The position numbers and the translations under genes are program-made. From Clonostachys chloroleuca (taxonomy: Eukaryota; Ascomycota; Sordariomycetes; Hypocreales; Bionectriaceae): DNA of 64,000 bases. Of this stretch, positions 22,392 to 34,000 are shown in pieces (the first letter of the stretch is position 1; each line of letters opens with the position of its first letter). The notes below the pieces were generated by a model, which searched no databases, was not told where the DNA came from, and was given only the letters and a program-made list of their open reading frames with translations. The stretch spans positions 25,296,001 to 25,360,000 of the forward strand of contig JBANAY010000003.1 of NCBI GenBank assembly GCA_037952775.1. The letters are read 5' to 3'.

Positions 22392-23372
22392 CTAAGCTAG
22401 TCCAGCCTCTTGCAGGGCTACAACGGCGTTCAAGGTCCAGGTCACACAATTCTCCGGTGGGTTCACATGCTTGACAGGAAGTGGAATTTGCCGGAGAATG
22501 GCCTCGACCCTGGAGTCCGGGACGTCGTTGGGGATCTTGCCAATAACGATGCGGGCAAGGAGGCTACCACTGCGCGCTGGATCAACTGCGTTCTTGGCCC
22601 GAAACTGCCATTCTAAGTTGGTGTTTCGCAACTGGCGTGTCTCTGGGTCAATGTCAGAGGCATCGCTAACATCGTACGCGCTACGGATCGCGCCTTGGCC
22701 CATTTTCGGCATGATCAAGATGCCCCAGTGATAGGCTTCATGGCAAAGCAACTCTCGATGTGGTGGGAGTGAATATTCATCGCGGTGGTGGAGGGTAACG
22801 ATGAGGCGGCGCTTGTTGCTGTTAGATTCCACCCCTTTGTATTCGCGCACATTGCTGAGACTCATATCTATCATGCAACGATCGCCATATGCAAGCGCCC
22901 AATCTCGAAATGTTTCGATGTCGAAGTTCCACACTAGGCCCGCGTTCTGTAGAGCGCCGAGCGCGGCCAGAGTCCAGGTTACGCAGCTTTGAGGTGGTGA
23001 AGCATCCTTGGAGGGTAGAGGCACGCCCGCCAGAAGTGTGTCGAGGTCTGATGTTGACACATGGTTTGGCAGTTTACCCACGATGATACGGCCTATTAAT
23101 TGACCTCTAGCAGAAGGGTCAATGCCATGCTGGGTGCGGAAAAGCCAATCGAGGTTTGGATTGAGATCCTCGTGTGTTTCAGGGTCTATGACGATATTGT
23201 CAGTTGCGTTGTAGGCGCTGCATGGTGGAAGGCAATGCCCCTCAGGCGGATGCTTTGGCATGATGAGGATGCCCCAGTGATAGGATTCATAGCCGAGTCT
23301 TTGGCGATTATCCCCAAGGGAGAGTCCGCCGCGGTGGTATAATGCGATAACGACGCGGCGCTTGTTGCTCAT
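22392..23372 (-). CDS. Two-domain DUF6914-like protein, last 34 residues cut off by TAG
   Basis: Two tandem copies of a domain of about 165 residues. Each starts KRR[LV][VI] ... L.HR, then YHWGILIMPK, GxL[IL][AG]RI[IV][IV]GK[IL]PN, PLP.K ... PP..CVTWTL and LQ.AGL. The likely start is Met32 of the longer frame (23372), since the first repeat begins right after it; the upstream Met at 23465 is also in frame. In repeat 1 the sequence continues GLVWNFDIETFRDWALAYGD. In repeat 2 the frame hits TAG at 22392-22394 exactly where Trp stands, and the same frame then reads on with SFDMPEFQDWMLAYGD to a TGA at 22287-22289. TGG to TAG is therefore likely. I recall such repeats as fungal DUF6914; no biochemical role is known. 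The invariant YHW and CVTW could be a His/Cys pair (inference). Confidence 0.7.
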   Translation of the reverse strand: MSNKRRVVIALYHRGGLSLGDNRQRLGYESYHWGILIMPKHPPEGHCLPPCSAYNATDNIVIDPETHEDLNPNLDWLFRTQHGIDPSARGQLIGRIIVGKLPNHVSTSDLDTLLAGVPLPSKDASPPQSCVTWTLAALGALQNAGLVWNFDIETFRDWALAYGDRCMIDMSLSNVREYKGVESNSNKRRLIVTLHHRDEYSLPPHRELLCHEAYHWGILIMPKMGQGAIRSAYDVSDASDIDPETRQLRNTNLEWQFRAKNAVDPARSGSLLARIVIGKIPNDVPDSRVEAILRQIPLPVKHVNPPENCVTWTLNAVVALQEAGLA

Positions 23373-23695
23373 TTTTCCCTTGGACAGATGTTTGGTGTTG
23401 GGCAAACTTGAGCCGTGAAGGTGACTGGAGCTGAGAGAGAGACTTGCACTTTTGAGGCGCCGCATTCACGCCCTTCTCTGGCCCTCTTTTGGACTGGCAA
23501 GCTTTCAGGCATATCTCACCTTCTCTTCACAAAATAGAATCGGTAGTGAGCACATACTCAGCCAGAGATCAGCCCACTCTATTCGAGTCTGAAAGCATCA
23601 CTTCTTTATCTCATCATCACCACCATCACTCTATCCATCTATCTCACTTCAACCCAACCACCGTCACCATCACTTTCGTACCTTTCCACTTGAAA

Positions 23696-24639
23696 ATGGA
23701 CGCAGAGTTGGAGAAGTCGCTTGTTTTCTCACACAGACAGGAGGCTATTTTCAATGTTTTAAAGACCACGCTTCAGTATCCCGCTATTTTAGAGGCAAGA
23801 TCCCAGAAGCTTGCTGATGATATCATCTTCTTCTGTACATCAGCAGATAATTAAGCCTCCGTTTTAGGCGATTTGGCCTGTCGTCCTCGCCCTGGGCTCG
23901 TGTATTCGACCTGGTCACGAGTGGCAGACTACCCTGATCAAGTCCATACATATCCTACGTCAATTGGATGATTTTGTTGCCCATGGGCCTAGAGTAAGTC
24001 CTCCTAAGGAGCCTGTTTGAGAGTTTGAGGAAAATGTGCCTGAAACTAACTTGAGGATATCGCAGGGCTCATTGAAGGATCTTCCCGGATTAACCATGGC
24101 TCTTACGAAGTATTGGAAGGGATGTAAAAGTACGTCGTCTTCTCTCCCCTACTATGAGATTTGTTGCTAATACCATTTACTTAGACCCCATTTCTTTCGA
24201 TCTTCACCACCTTCCCGAGACTGATGTACTCCAGCGGTGGAAGAATTTGAACTCATTGCTTGCAAGGTTACCCGGTGACGATTCTATCTTTTTCATTCGC
24301 TTGGGATTGGGACAATTGAAGCGTGCTCTGGAGTTTACCCTTGCAGAGCCAGATTCCCACATGCCTTTGACAGAGTGCAAGATCTGGACAGGGACTGAGT
24401 GGATCATTCACTGCGGACGTCGGATTTTCAAGGCCCTCACCTCGAAAGATAGCCCTGGAAAGACGATTCCGATCCCTGGACTGTTACGCCACTATGTCCC
24501 CAAGCAAAGTCTTGAGAGATGGGAGTTTTGGAAGGAGCGCTTGACACAGATTGCTGGGGAATATCCCACCACAGCTGGTCGGATTCAGCAAGCCTTGGAT
24601 GCGATGAAAGAAGCCGAGCAGGAGAATAAGGAAACATAG
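23696..24639 (+). CDS. DUF3632 family protein, first junction unresolved
   Basis: I recognise the fungal DUF3632 pattern in pieces. Exon 1 from Met 23696 (SHRQEAIFNVLKTTLQYPAI ... KLADDIIF) reaches TAA at 23852. A second piece from 23868 reads AIWPVVLALG, then GHEWQTTLIKSIHILRQLDD, to 23993. Two good introns follow: 23994-24065 (GTAAGT, CTAAC, CAG) and 24130-24184 (GTACGT, CTAAT, TAG), both in phase. The last exon, 24185-24639, carries WKNLNSLLARL, EWIIHCGRRIF and LERWEFWKERL. The first two pieces cannot be joined in frame: the only candidate intron (23835-23867) is 33 nt and shifts the frame. So it may be a pseudogene or carry a sequence error. Function unknown. Confidence 0.65.
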
Positions 24640-25342
24640 AGTAGCAGAGTTCAGCAAATTAGTAGAGTAGGTGAGGGCTTTTTATTATCATTTTTATAAC
24701 TGTAGGTATCGGTGCTTTTACGAATGACAACAGCCAGATTTGATGATGCGGAAAATAAATTGCCACAAACTTATCAATCTAGGACTTTCACGCGCCATTG
24801 TAATATTTAATTATAGCAGAAGACTAAGACCAAAGGGCTTTTTCAGGTAATATGCGTGCCTTGCATTAGCCTTTGCAACCAATCTTAGAAACGAATGAAA
24901 AATGTTCACACAAATGTGCGGCCAGGGGTTGAGATTGACTAGGCTTACATTGACGGAAACACATGACTTCAAGTTCTCAAGTCCTCCTCACTCCACAGAT
25001 TGTCTGATAATACACACGTTTGAAGCAAAGCGAAGAGATAAAGGAGCTGCTCTCTATTTCTTTTCATATATTGATGAAAGGACCAAGCAATCCGCATACA
25101 CCCCGGCCAAAGACGCCTCGTTAATTTAACAGCCAGCATTTCTGTGGCGGTGCTGCAACCTTCACCTAAAACAACCCCTGGAAAATCGGGGTTGCTGACC
25201 ACCATCACCCACTTCAGCCTCACTCCTCCAGCAGGCGTGATCATAAAGAGGGTCTGTGTCTGGCCTGTAAAACTACGATGCCGGACACCAGTATGGACGG
25301 CTCTCCCTCCTTTCACCAACGTCGCATTGTTCGTTGCCGCTG
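24640..25342. other. Intergenic region
   Basis: AT-rich 3' flank of the DUF3632 gene, then promoter of the next gene. Small frames here have no family signature. Confidence 0.5.
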
Positions 25343-27848
25343 ATGCAGGCTCTCACCGTTTTCGGCGCCGTCGCCGGCAGCATCTCCGCCGCGTCCGACG
25401 TCCTTACAGCCCTTGATCATGCCGTGTCCACGGCGGCAAAGGTCAAAGATGCCCCTCAGCAGGCCGTCGCCACCTTACGGGATGTGCGCATGATGCGGTC
25501 CAACATGGTTCGCTTCCAGCAGCTGCTAGACAGCCAGAGCCACCTTCGCGACAGAGGCGTGTACATTCCGCTGGACGACACCCAGAATACGTTTACGGAC
25601 TGCATCACTTCCCTGGACGAGTTGGAGAGTCTGTTGAAACCGCTATCGGATCCGAATTTGAAACCATTGGATCTTGTCGCTCGGTTGGAGTGGGTGATGA
25701 AGGACAAGCGCATCGAGGCTCTGTCCAAGCGAGTTCACGATGCGCAGTCCTCCCTGGGCCTCATGCTTACTATTCTTTCCAAGTAGGGGCATATCCAATT
25801 TATTTGCTAAAACAATCAAGGCTAACTATCCTCAGCGAATCTCTGCTCGAGGTCCAAAAGGCTCTAGCCGGGCTCTCTGAGCTCACCAAAACAATCAGTG
25901 GCAATGTCGCCCATTTAAATCGGCGTAGCGTCAGCACCAAATCAGAAAGATCATCCCAAGTGGCCAAGGGAGACGGGGACGAAGGAGACGACAACTCTAC
26001 CGTTCGACCACTTTCAGCTCTCAGACGAGCATCATATGCAGCCTTGGTGTCACGGCCTGATTCTGTCATCATTCCTAGCACCGTAGCGGAGGAACCTATC
26101 GAAGAGACGGATGAAGAGAAGGCCGTCAACATTGTGGCTCGATTTGCCTTCGAAGCTGCCCTGGAGAGTTCTCGGGCGTACCGACGAGCGCCGAAATGGG
26201 ATTTGGATGACGTTTCTTTTCGCTCGTCCGTCATGAACCCACATGCCTGGTCACTTTTCTCCAAGATGTCGTGTCTGAGTCTTGGCGATATTTCCAGAAT
26301 TTCTGTCATTGCGTTGCCTCTCTTCTCCACAGATTTGCGCAACTCTCAGCACTACCAATTTGGGAGCACCGAGGAAGAAATCGACCCTATCCAGACCGAG
26401 AAGGATGAGCGAGACTCTCAACAACCACACCCGACGCTTCGGGTCACGCCTGTTCCTTCTCCTGCGCCTCTGCCGTCCTATGTTTATGGCCCAGTGCCGC
26501 CCACCCCCTCGAAGACAGGCGGTACTCGCGTTCTCAACACTTTGAAGAAAGCTCTAAGTCCTGTCACAAAGGCATTAGATCCCGACAGGAAGTCGCCCGA
26601 AATAGGCAAGAGGTCATCCAGTCCGATCAGTATCCCAACGGTACCGCACATCCCCCACGAACAGTCGTTCAGCAGCCCCCCTTTGGACCGGCTTTGTCTC
26701 CCACCTTTAGCCAGGAACCAGATGATTCCAGAAGCATCAGGTCGGAAAACTCGGTCCACACTCTGGGTGATTTGAGCCAACTAAAGCTCAACGAAAATGA
26801 ACTCTACCTCTTTCACTCGAACGGAGTACCCTGTCACAACGCAATCCTAGAGTCCTTTGATGAGGACGAGGTATGCCTATCCTACGTGGGCCCTGTTAGG
26901 AGTCTTGGTATGTTGAAAGGCTGACATTTAGAAGGATATCCAAAACAAGATGGGCGCGGGTCAATTAAATCTAGGTAAGCCGAAGACATCCATACCCTTA
27001 CTTTGGAAAACGATGGACTGATATTGATCAAATGTGAAGCCGCCTCCCAGGGTTACCTGGATGTGTTTCGCTGCGGCAAGTGCAAGTCTTCGCTCGCCAA
27101 TATGTCCAAAAGGGAGTTCAATGGCGTACCGAAATTTGAGATTTGGTGCGGCGCTCAGGCATGTCTGGCTTCATCAGAGCTCAAGCCGTGCCCGTGTCAT
27201 GCCAAGATCGTGGAGGTGGGCTTGCCAACGGACAAGTATATCGGCTGCAGGCTGCTCTTCGCGCAAGAGATCAAGTGTCCGCGTTGCTTTGACCTCTGTC
27301 CCGATTGTGTTCCTGTCAACCACGAAACTTTCCCGGAGGGCTACGGCATCTTCGAGCTCCAGAGCGTATACCTCGAAGCTCAGCGATGGTTATTCGCAAA
27401 TGTCTGGAGGGATGCTGAGACATCGGAGTGGGAGAAGCAACTCAACTATCACTTGTCCCAGATCGAAATCCGATTACGCCTCTGTCCCGTCTCGAATCCT
27501 GTTGTTGAGCGGTTCAAGTGGATTCTAGACACCCGACAGAGGATCCTAAACTGGAGGAAAGGCATTTTACCTACCTGGAGAGAGATGAACAATCTTGTCG
27601 CCCAGGGATCCGACTTCTATAAAGGGCCGATGCAAAACATGATGGATGTCATGGAAGAGTCGGATGCTTTCCTTGAGCGCGAAATGGATCAAAATATAGA
27701 TCTCGTGCCCGGATTAGCAGATATTAGACAGAAAGACTCAATTATATCTGATTCGGATATTGGCGAGCAGTGGTTCGCCATTATAGGGAACGGTCACATG
27801 CCAAACGACAACACGCCAAACGAGCTGGCAGTAGGAATCGCTCTCTGA
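25343..27848 (+). CDS. HeLo-like N-terminal protein with Cys-rich C-terminal region
   Basis: Start at MQALTVFGAVAGSISAASDV, the hydrophobic opening typical of the fungal HeLo-like/STAND N-terminal domain (helical, residues about 1-170), which in other proteins drives membrane insertion or death signalling. Intron 1 is 25783-25835 (GTAGGG, CTAAC, CTCAG), in phase. A disordered Ser/Pro-rich middle follows. The frame then slips: the continuation (GPALSPTFSQEPDDSRSIRS) is one base off, with a C6 run at 26676-26681 as the obvious site. Intron 2 is best placed at 26908-26979 (donor GTATGT), giving SLAEDIHTLTLENDGLILIK. The C-terminus has paired cysteines (CGKC, CPC, CPRCFDLCPDC) that may bind zinc. 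There is no NTPase or repeat domain, so it is not a full STAND protein. Exact splicing uncertain. Confidence 0.6.
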
Positions 27849-30111
27849 ACGGATTCCCCTCGCTTCGGGTGATCTTATTTCCCTCATTCTGTACAATATA
27901 CCAGGTTGGATTGGAGCAGGCGTTATAAAAACAGGCATATTTCTTTTATTACCAAACTCTTGGCTCAAACGACAGTACTGGTGTGGAATATGAGTAGAAT
28001 AGTGGTTGCCACAGGCACTTATAACGTTAATATAACTATAATGCTTAACTTTTAGAATAGACCTAAGTACTTTCAACTAATAAGAAAGCCAGTAGAGCCA
28101 TACTTCAGATTGAGAGCGAACTGAGGTTGCGTTCGCCATTATGGCTCTCTTGCCCCTTATCCGGAGGCTCCCTCATGTTCATCTTGCGGCAGCTTTCGCA
28201 ACAGTGGAATCGGAAAACTTATATTATCTCAAGATACTTTTCTCAATAAGGGCTTGATACAAGGTCGTGTGATTTGACGAAAGGCATTGGACACAGGCTA
28301 CATGTATCCTTGAACCTGCTGTCGAAACTTATGGAATCGTATCCAAGTCGACAAATCAAACGGCAGAACGTTATTCTTCCCTGTACCAAGCTCCTAGCCA
28401 TCTTTCCCATTCAAAAGCGGGGAACTTTTAAAACAACTAACAGGATCAGTAACTTATTCGAATAACCCCGCCCACCTCTTACCACAGCGATCTACTGCAG
28501 AGGCCTCCAACGGTCAACCAAGTCTCTTCATTTTTAGTGAACTGTGAAATACAAGCATTTTCTCACCATGAAATTGCTTTTCTCGTCCTTTTCGTAGGCT
28601 GTCGTTGCTCTAGAAGTTCATCTGCCAAGATTTACCCTGGAACTAAAGTTAAATAAAGGCAACCACAGGAAGGGAGACTGCTGAGAATCCTCCTGCTATT
28701 GAGGGCTGATATGTGGTCATTTTATCTTATATGTTAATAGTACCACAGCACCACGATGTTTAATGACGCTCCATTTCCTTCCATCTTCGTCAAAAATATC
28801 CCAGGTTGTCCCGACCGAGATTTCCATTAAGATGGTAATTGAAGAACTAGCTATCTCAAATAATTTCAATGGAAAATGGAAGTCCCCTGGCCCAATTCTC
28901 AGGGGGAACACTTTGATACCCTAAATTGCATGTCACCGTGGCGCAGTTCCTTTCCTACTCCGCCGAGGCAACAATAAAGCCCTCATTACCTCTCAGCACT
29001 GACACGCCCTCGTGTCCCTCTAACAAGTCAGCCGAGCTAGATTGCAAAGTTTGATGTCAGCATATCCGGGCCTCCGAAACCCCTGATTCTGCCTTGGCAG
29101 AGGCTGAGTTAAACGAAACAATCGTGGTGGACTTTGTAGACTTAGGCGCTTACATCCCCCAATGCTACCCTATACTAGCCATGTAAGACAACGTCTTTTG
29201 AGGTAGCCTTTCGAACAAGAGTGCAAAATCGGGGTTTTCAAAATACCGAATCTAAGATGCGCAAAGGAGGTAATTCGGCCGTAACGATTGATGTTCGATT
29301 CGGTAGAAAGGGTGGCGGAAAGTTTGAAAGAGAGAGGCTTTCTGACCAACCGACGTTTGCAAGGTTTCAAAGAGGTAAAAGGAGAGAGGGCTAAAGTCGA
29401 AACAGAAGGGGAAAGCCTTCATTTTCCGATCAATTATCACACATAAGATCAACATATTACGCCATCAATTGGATAGAGACATGACCTGGATCAAGTGGTA
29501 CAGAGTCGTCCAAACGCACAGATCTCTCGGGCACTGCTAGCAATGCATTTATGATAGAGAACCCGGTCAGCCAGATGCGCCTGCGATCGTGTACCTAGCT
29601 TTAGCCGAAACGGCCGATTTTTGGATTGTTGAATTTGCAAGGTCCGGATGCTGTAACGTGAACGAATTGATTTCAGGGCGGTGATTCAAGGACGAGGAGC
29701 TTTGGATATATATTTCTGCCGTGAGCTTATACCATAAATGAAGAATAATTGAACTAAGAGCTAAAATTAATCAAAAAGAATCCTTTTAAGTATGATAACC
29801 TAAGGACATTTATAAATTTCTCAATTTCTTATAATACATCTATTTGCAACATCCTCGGAGTATCGGCACTTTAAGGCCTGGGCTGACATCACTGAACGTG
29901 CGGGTTATACGCAACATTTGCCTTCAACGAGTGGACCAAAGTCTTACCTCGTAAGGATAATTCGGAAGTAGTCAAAAACGCTCACCTGGGAACGAAATAG
30001 CTTTCCGCTCCCTGCTTTAACTCTTGACACCTTCGATTTAAGACGCTTAGAGCTGGAGAAAACTCGATTTGGATACACTATGGATTGCTGCTTTATATCT
30101 TCTACCTAACG
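27849..30111. other. Intergenic region, 2.3 kb
   Basis: Only short scattered frames on both strands, none with a recognisable domain or good splice structure. No tRNA-like box B was noticed. It separates the accessory cluster from the dehydrogenase gene. Confidence 0.5.
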
Positions 30112-31011
30112 ATGTCTGCTAGAAGGGAGCCATACAGCGGCTACTTGCACCATTTCGCGACCTATGACTATATCTCTCCACTGAAGCTGAACCTAGCCGG
30201 CAAACAAGTTCTCATCACTGGTGCAGCTTGGGAGGACGGAGTCGGATATGCAACGGTCACAGCCTTCGCACGTGCGGGAGCGTCTGCGATCGCAGTGGCT
30301 GACCTACACGGCGTGTCTGATGATCTCGTCGCCAAGTTGAAGGCGGCTGCGACGCAGGCCGGACGCCCTGAGCCTCTGTTGTTGGGCTGTACGGTCGACA
30401 TTTCCAGTAAAGACAGCGTCCAAGCATTGTATGACGTAGTGTCACAAGGGTTTGGCCAGCGTCTGGACATTGTCGTGAACAATGCGGCCTACATGGAACC
30501 AACCAAGCCACTCCTCGACTTGGACCCAGACGAGGCCTGGCGACCATGGGAAGTCAACGTCCGCGGACTCTTGAACATGACTCGCGCGTTCCTCCCCTTG
30601 CAGATCTTAGCCCGTGCCAGTGCCAACGGCTCATGCATAATCATCAACGTGGCCTCTTCAGGCGCACTGAGCGCTCGTCCTGGGAGTGGAAGTTATCGAA
30701 GTTCGAAGCTGGCGGTTTTGAGATGGACCGAGACCTTGCAACTAGAATATGGTGATCAGGGACTCTGGACGTTTTGTGTCAACCCAGGTGCAATCAAGAC
30801 GAAGATTACTGAGAACGCGCCTGCGCAAGTGCGAGATGCATTGCCTGATCGTCCAGACATAGCTGGAGATACAATTGCTTGGCTGGCTGCTGAGCGCCGG
30901 GAGTGGCTGGGTGGCAGATACGTGAGCTGTCCGTGGGACATGGAGGAACTATTTAGCAAGAAGGACGAGATTGTAGAGAAGGATGGGCTGAAGATGAGGA
31001 TAGTTTTCTGA
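30112..31011 (+). CDS. Short-chain dehydrogenase/reductase (SDR)
   Basis: 299 residues from ATG 30112 (an in-frame ATG at 30085 adds nine). Rossmann signature TGAAWEDGVGYA from residue 36 (a variant of TGxxxGxG), cofactor-side Asp in VADLHG, NNAAY, and the catalytic Ser-Tyr-Lys set in NVASSGALSARPGSGSYRSS followed by Lys (Tyr195, Lys199; here YxxSK). PG motif in VNPGAIKT. This is the classical NAD(P)-dependent oxidoreductase fold, cytosolic, with substrate not predictable. No biosynthetic core gene lies nearby, so there is no support for a metabolite cluster. No intron, no damage. Confidence 0.88.
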   Translation: MSARREPYSGYLHHFATYDYISPLKLNLAGKQVLITGAAWEDGVGYATVTAFARAGASAIAVADLHGVSDDLVAKLKAAATQAGRPEPLLLGCTVDISSKDSVQALYDVVSQGFGQRLDIVVNNAAYMEPTKPLLDLDPDEAWRPWEVNVRGLLNMTRAFLPLQILARASANGSCIIINVASSGALSARPGSGSYRSSKLAVLRWTETLQLEYGDQGLWTFCVNPGAIKTKITENAPAQVRDALPDRPDIAGDTIAWLAAERREWLGGRYVSCPWDMEELFSKKDEIVEKDGLKMRIVF

Positions 31012-34000
31012 GCTGATCTGAACCTAGCGTGTGCAGAGAAATATCGCTACTGCCATCGCGAGCGCAGGCGGAGTCTATAGATAGTCCTAGGGGATAATGT
31101 TTAGTTTAACTAAACATTATTACGGTAATTTAACAACTTGTTTATATGGCTTAATAGCTTCAGGCTTGGGCAGGTAAGGTAGATTCTATTTGCAGCAATG
31201 TTGATGAAACCAATCAACAGCTTTAGCCTCGAATAGGCAAGTCAGATCCTCTTTGCCGTGGTGATGATAATGATGAAGGTGATCAATGATGTGACTGCAA
31301 GTCGGCCAGTCAGAACTGGTACATAGTAGTAGTAATAACCGTAATTCGCCGTGAACTAGAGCTACACCGAGCCAGGAGTACTTTTTTCTTGGTTACCCTG
31401 ACAGTGTACACAGCCCGCAAGCGAATGAATGTATGTATATTGAATATGGTGCTAGTAGAGCCATACGTTGTTTACGATTTCTACACCGCTGTCCATACAC
31501 GGCCTCCACCCGGTTAGGTAGCTATGGTTGAAACTTTCAAGGGTTAGATTACACCTCGTCCTCTTCGAATTTGATCCTAAAGCGAGAGAGATGAAAAGTG
31601 GAAACAGAGGACGTTGCTTTGGGGCTGTGAAGAAGTAAGCCCGCTCTAGGCTTTGATGAATGAGTTTTATAGTGGTGTGTTTATTACCCTTGCGAGAAAG
31701 TAGCTAGTATAGCCGACAGTTCCACAAGTGAAAAGGTATCTTCTTGTCTCATCACAGCCCGCCAAGCCTCGTCGATGATGCATCCCGTGGGGTTCGTGAT
31801 GTGGTCACTCCCCCTCTTCCTGGTGACGAACCATTGGGATGCGGCCGCTCCCCTCAAAGAAGGTTGCTATCGGGCCGGACCATAAACGACGGTGTAGAGA
31901 TTGGGGAGGATTTGACTTTTTGCGAGCAAGGTTCACCGGGTAGCGGGACGAGGCCTCACTTGGAGGGACTCCTCCGCCGGGACAATTGGCTATCAAGCAT
32001 GGACTACGCATTGGGTTTGCCCCCATTGAGGCTGTGAAGAGGGAGCTTGGGGTTTACGGTAATTGTGGAGCTTGAGAGGGAGTTTGTTTTGCCACGGCCA
32101 TGTGAATATTGCTGCAGCTAACGGGGTCGATCATGAGGAGGTTGGTGGGAATGGCGTCTAGATGGCGGCATCGTCGATATCGCCATGGAAGAGGCAGCCA
32201 ACAGCTACAACAGCGATAGCCTGATCCTATGCCAAGTGACGAGATGAATTATTGAATTATTACTTGTGCGTACATATACCTGCCGTTTCCACGTCATCTA
32301 GACCATATTTGGCGGTGGCTGTGCAGCGGAATCGGACAGCGTATTCAACATCCGGTGCATGAGCAAGAGCCGAATGTTGGCTTGGCCCTGATTAGGCCCG
32401 CACTAGTTGTGCAAACTGGATTCACAAACGATCCGTGTCTCATCTTGGCTTGTCTGTTGTTGGGCAGCCGGTCGTGTACTTTGGTAGACGTTGAAATATG
32501 CCCTTGGCTCTACGGAATGTGGGTTCTTAGGAATGGGCAAGTAGTGGGGTGTGGCATGAAGCTGGAAATGAAAGTGGCCCTCTATCTGGGTGCAAAGACC
32601 TGTGGAAATGATGATTAGGCCCTCTTGGGAGACCGGGGTATATTGTGATGAGATGAGGAGGGCCTCGTGGAGAAGTTCCCCAGGGATGCAGTCCCGGATG
32701 AGGTAGGTAGTCCTCTCCCACTTCGACAGAGCTACGAGATATTGGGAAGCGTCTGTATTGACGTAATGAGGTAATTACAGGTTCTGAAATTGTCCGTTCT
32801 GGGTGGGATGGTTGAGGGGAAGATTGACCGCTCATGATCAGAGTTCTCACGGGAGAGGCCAGCCAGCCATCAGGTAATACATACATTAGTACTCAGAGAA
32901 TGCAGTTAGTATGAGAAGTTACATACGCAGCTACCCAAGGGTACATGGCAGAGCAGCCAACCAGATCACGAGAGGGGCGATATTATGATTCAGTTGTGCA
33001 GAGAGAAAACCCAGTTTGCAGTGGCATCATCGAGTAAAACAGCGATGTGCACCGGACACAGCCTCAATTGTGGAGAATCCGAACATGATTTGGGTTGCCA
33101 AGCAAGCCAAGATACAACATGGCAAATGCACTCCCACCTCGGGATCGACGCACGGCCCATCAATCTTCGGATTGTGGGCGGGAGGCATCCGTCCACACTC
33201 TGGTTGTCTGCTTACTCACGGCTCTTCGCGGTTTTGGGGAATCCGGTTGCCTGGAGGACTGGACCGCACCAGCCACTGCCTGCGCCACAGACTCCCGGCT
33301 GAAGATGTGGCTTGGCTCTCGTTCTCGACCGTGTCTGAACACGCATGCAGTGGCGGATTATGCCGATGCCCGACCATACATGCGTGTCCATGGCACGGAG
33401 AAGAGATAGAGATACACCTCCAAATGATCGGCGTCCGTTGTGCGGATGATACCTGCATGCCCGTGGACACGATGTTGGTGGAGTGGGGGTTTCGGCTGGC
33501 TCGCATCCCTCATCTGGGCAGCGATGCTGGGACAGATGGCCTGGATGGGTGGCAATCAAGCGTGGTGACAACATCGATGACATTAGCGCTGCACCTGAGC
33601 GTAGAAATGATGTCTGCTGGCTCGTCGGTCTGCAACTGGTCGGGTGCTTGGCACGATCGCACGACCCTGGCTGTGGGCAGACATTTGGAAAATTAGAATT
33701 AACCTTGTTTTGGCCGTCACAGCACCAGATGACGGGAGTGGTCTAGCACACGAGGGAATGAAGCCACCGTATCAGCGGCTTGCGTGCCAAGCTTTGATAC
33801 CCTGCATCTGCAGATGGATGGGGAGCAGATTGGAGCCTTTAGTTGCGGAGTAGACATCCTATTCAGTCCAGTTCGTCAGAGACGAAGGGGACGGACCCCA
33901 ACAGAACCCCGTCGCCCACTTTTGTTCTCGAAGGCGTTGGCTTTCTGTATTTCGGCTGACCAATTTTGCACATGGCCGCCTGACGGCAGGTCACAGCGTC

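Noticed and set aside
23590..23640. His-rich run (HHHHHH) in the frame upstream of Met 23696
   Set aside because: It lies in CAT/CAC-rich leader DNA before the family-like start; it is not part of the DUF3632 protein.
33016..33696. 226-codon plus-strand frame in the GC-rich region
   Set aside because: It overlaps several comparable frames on both strands, is rich in Cys, His and Trp in no family pattern, and lacks a sensible start context.
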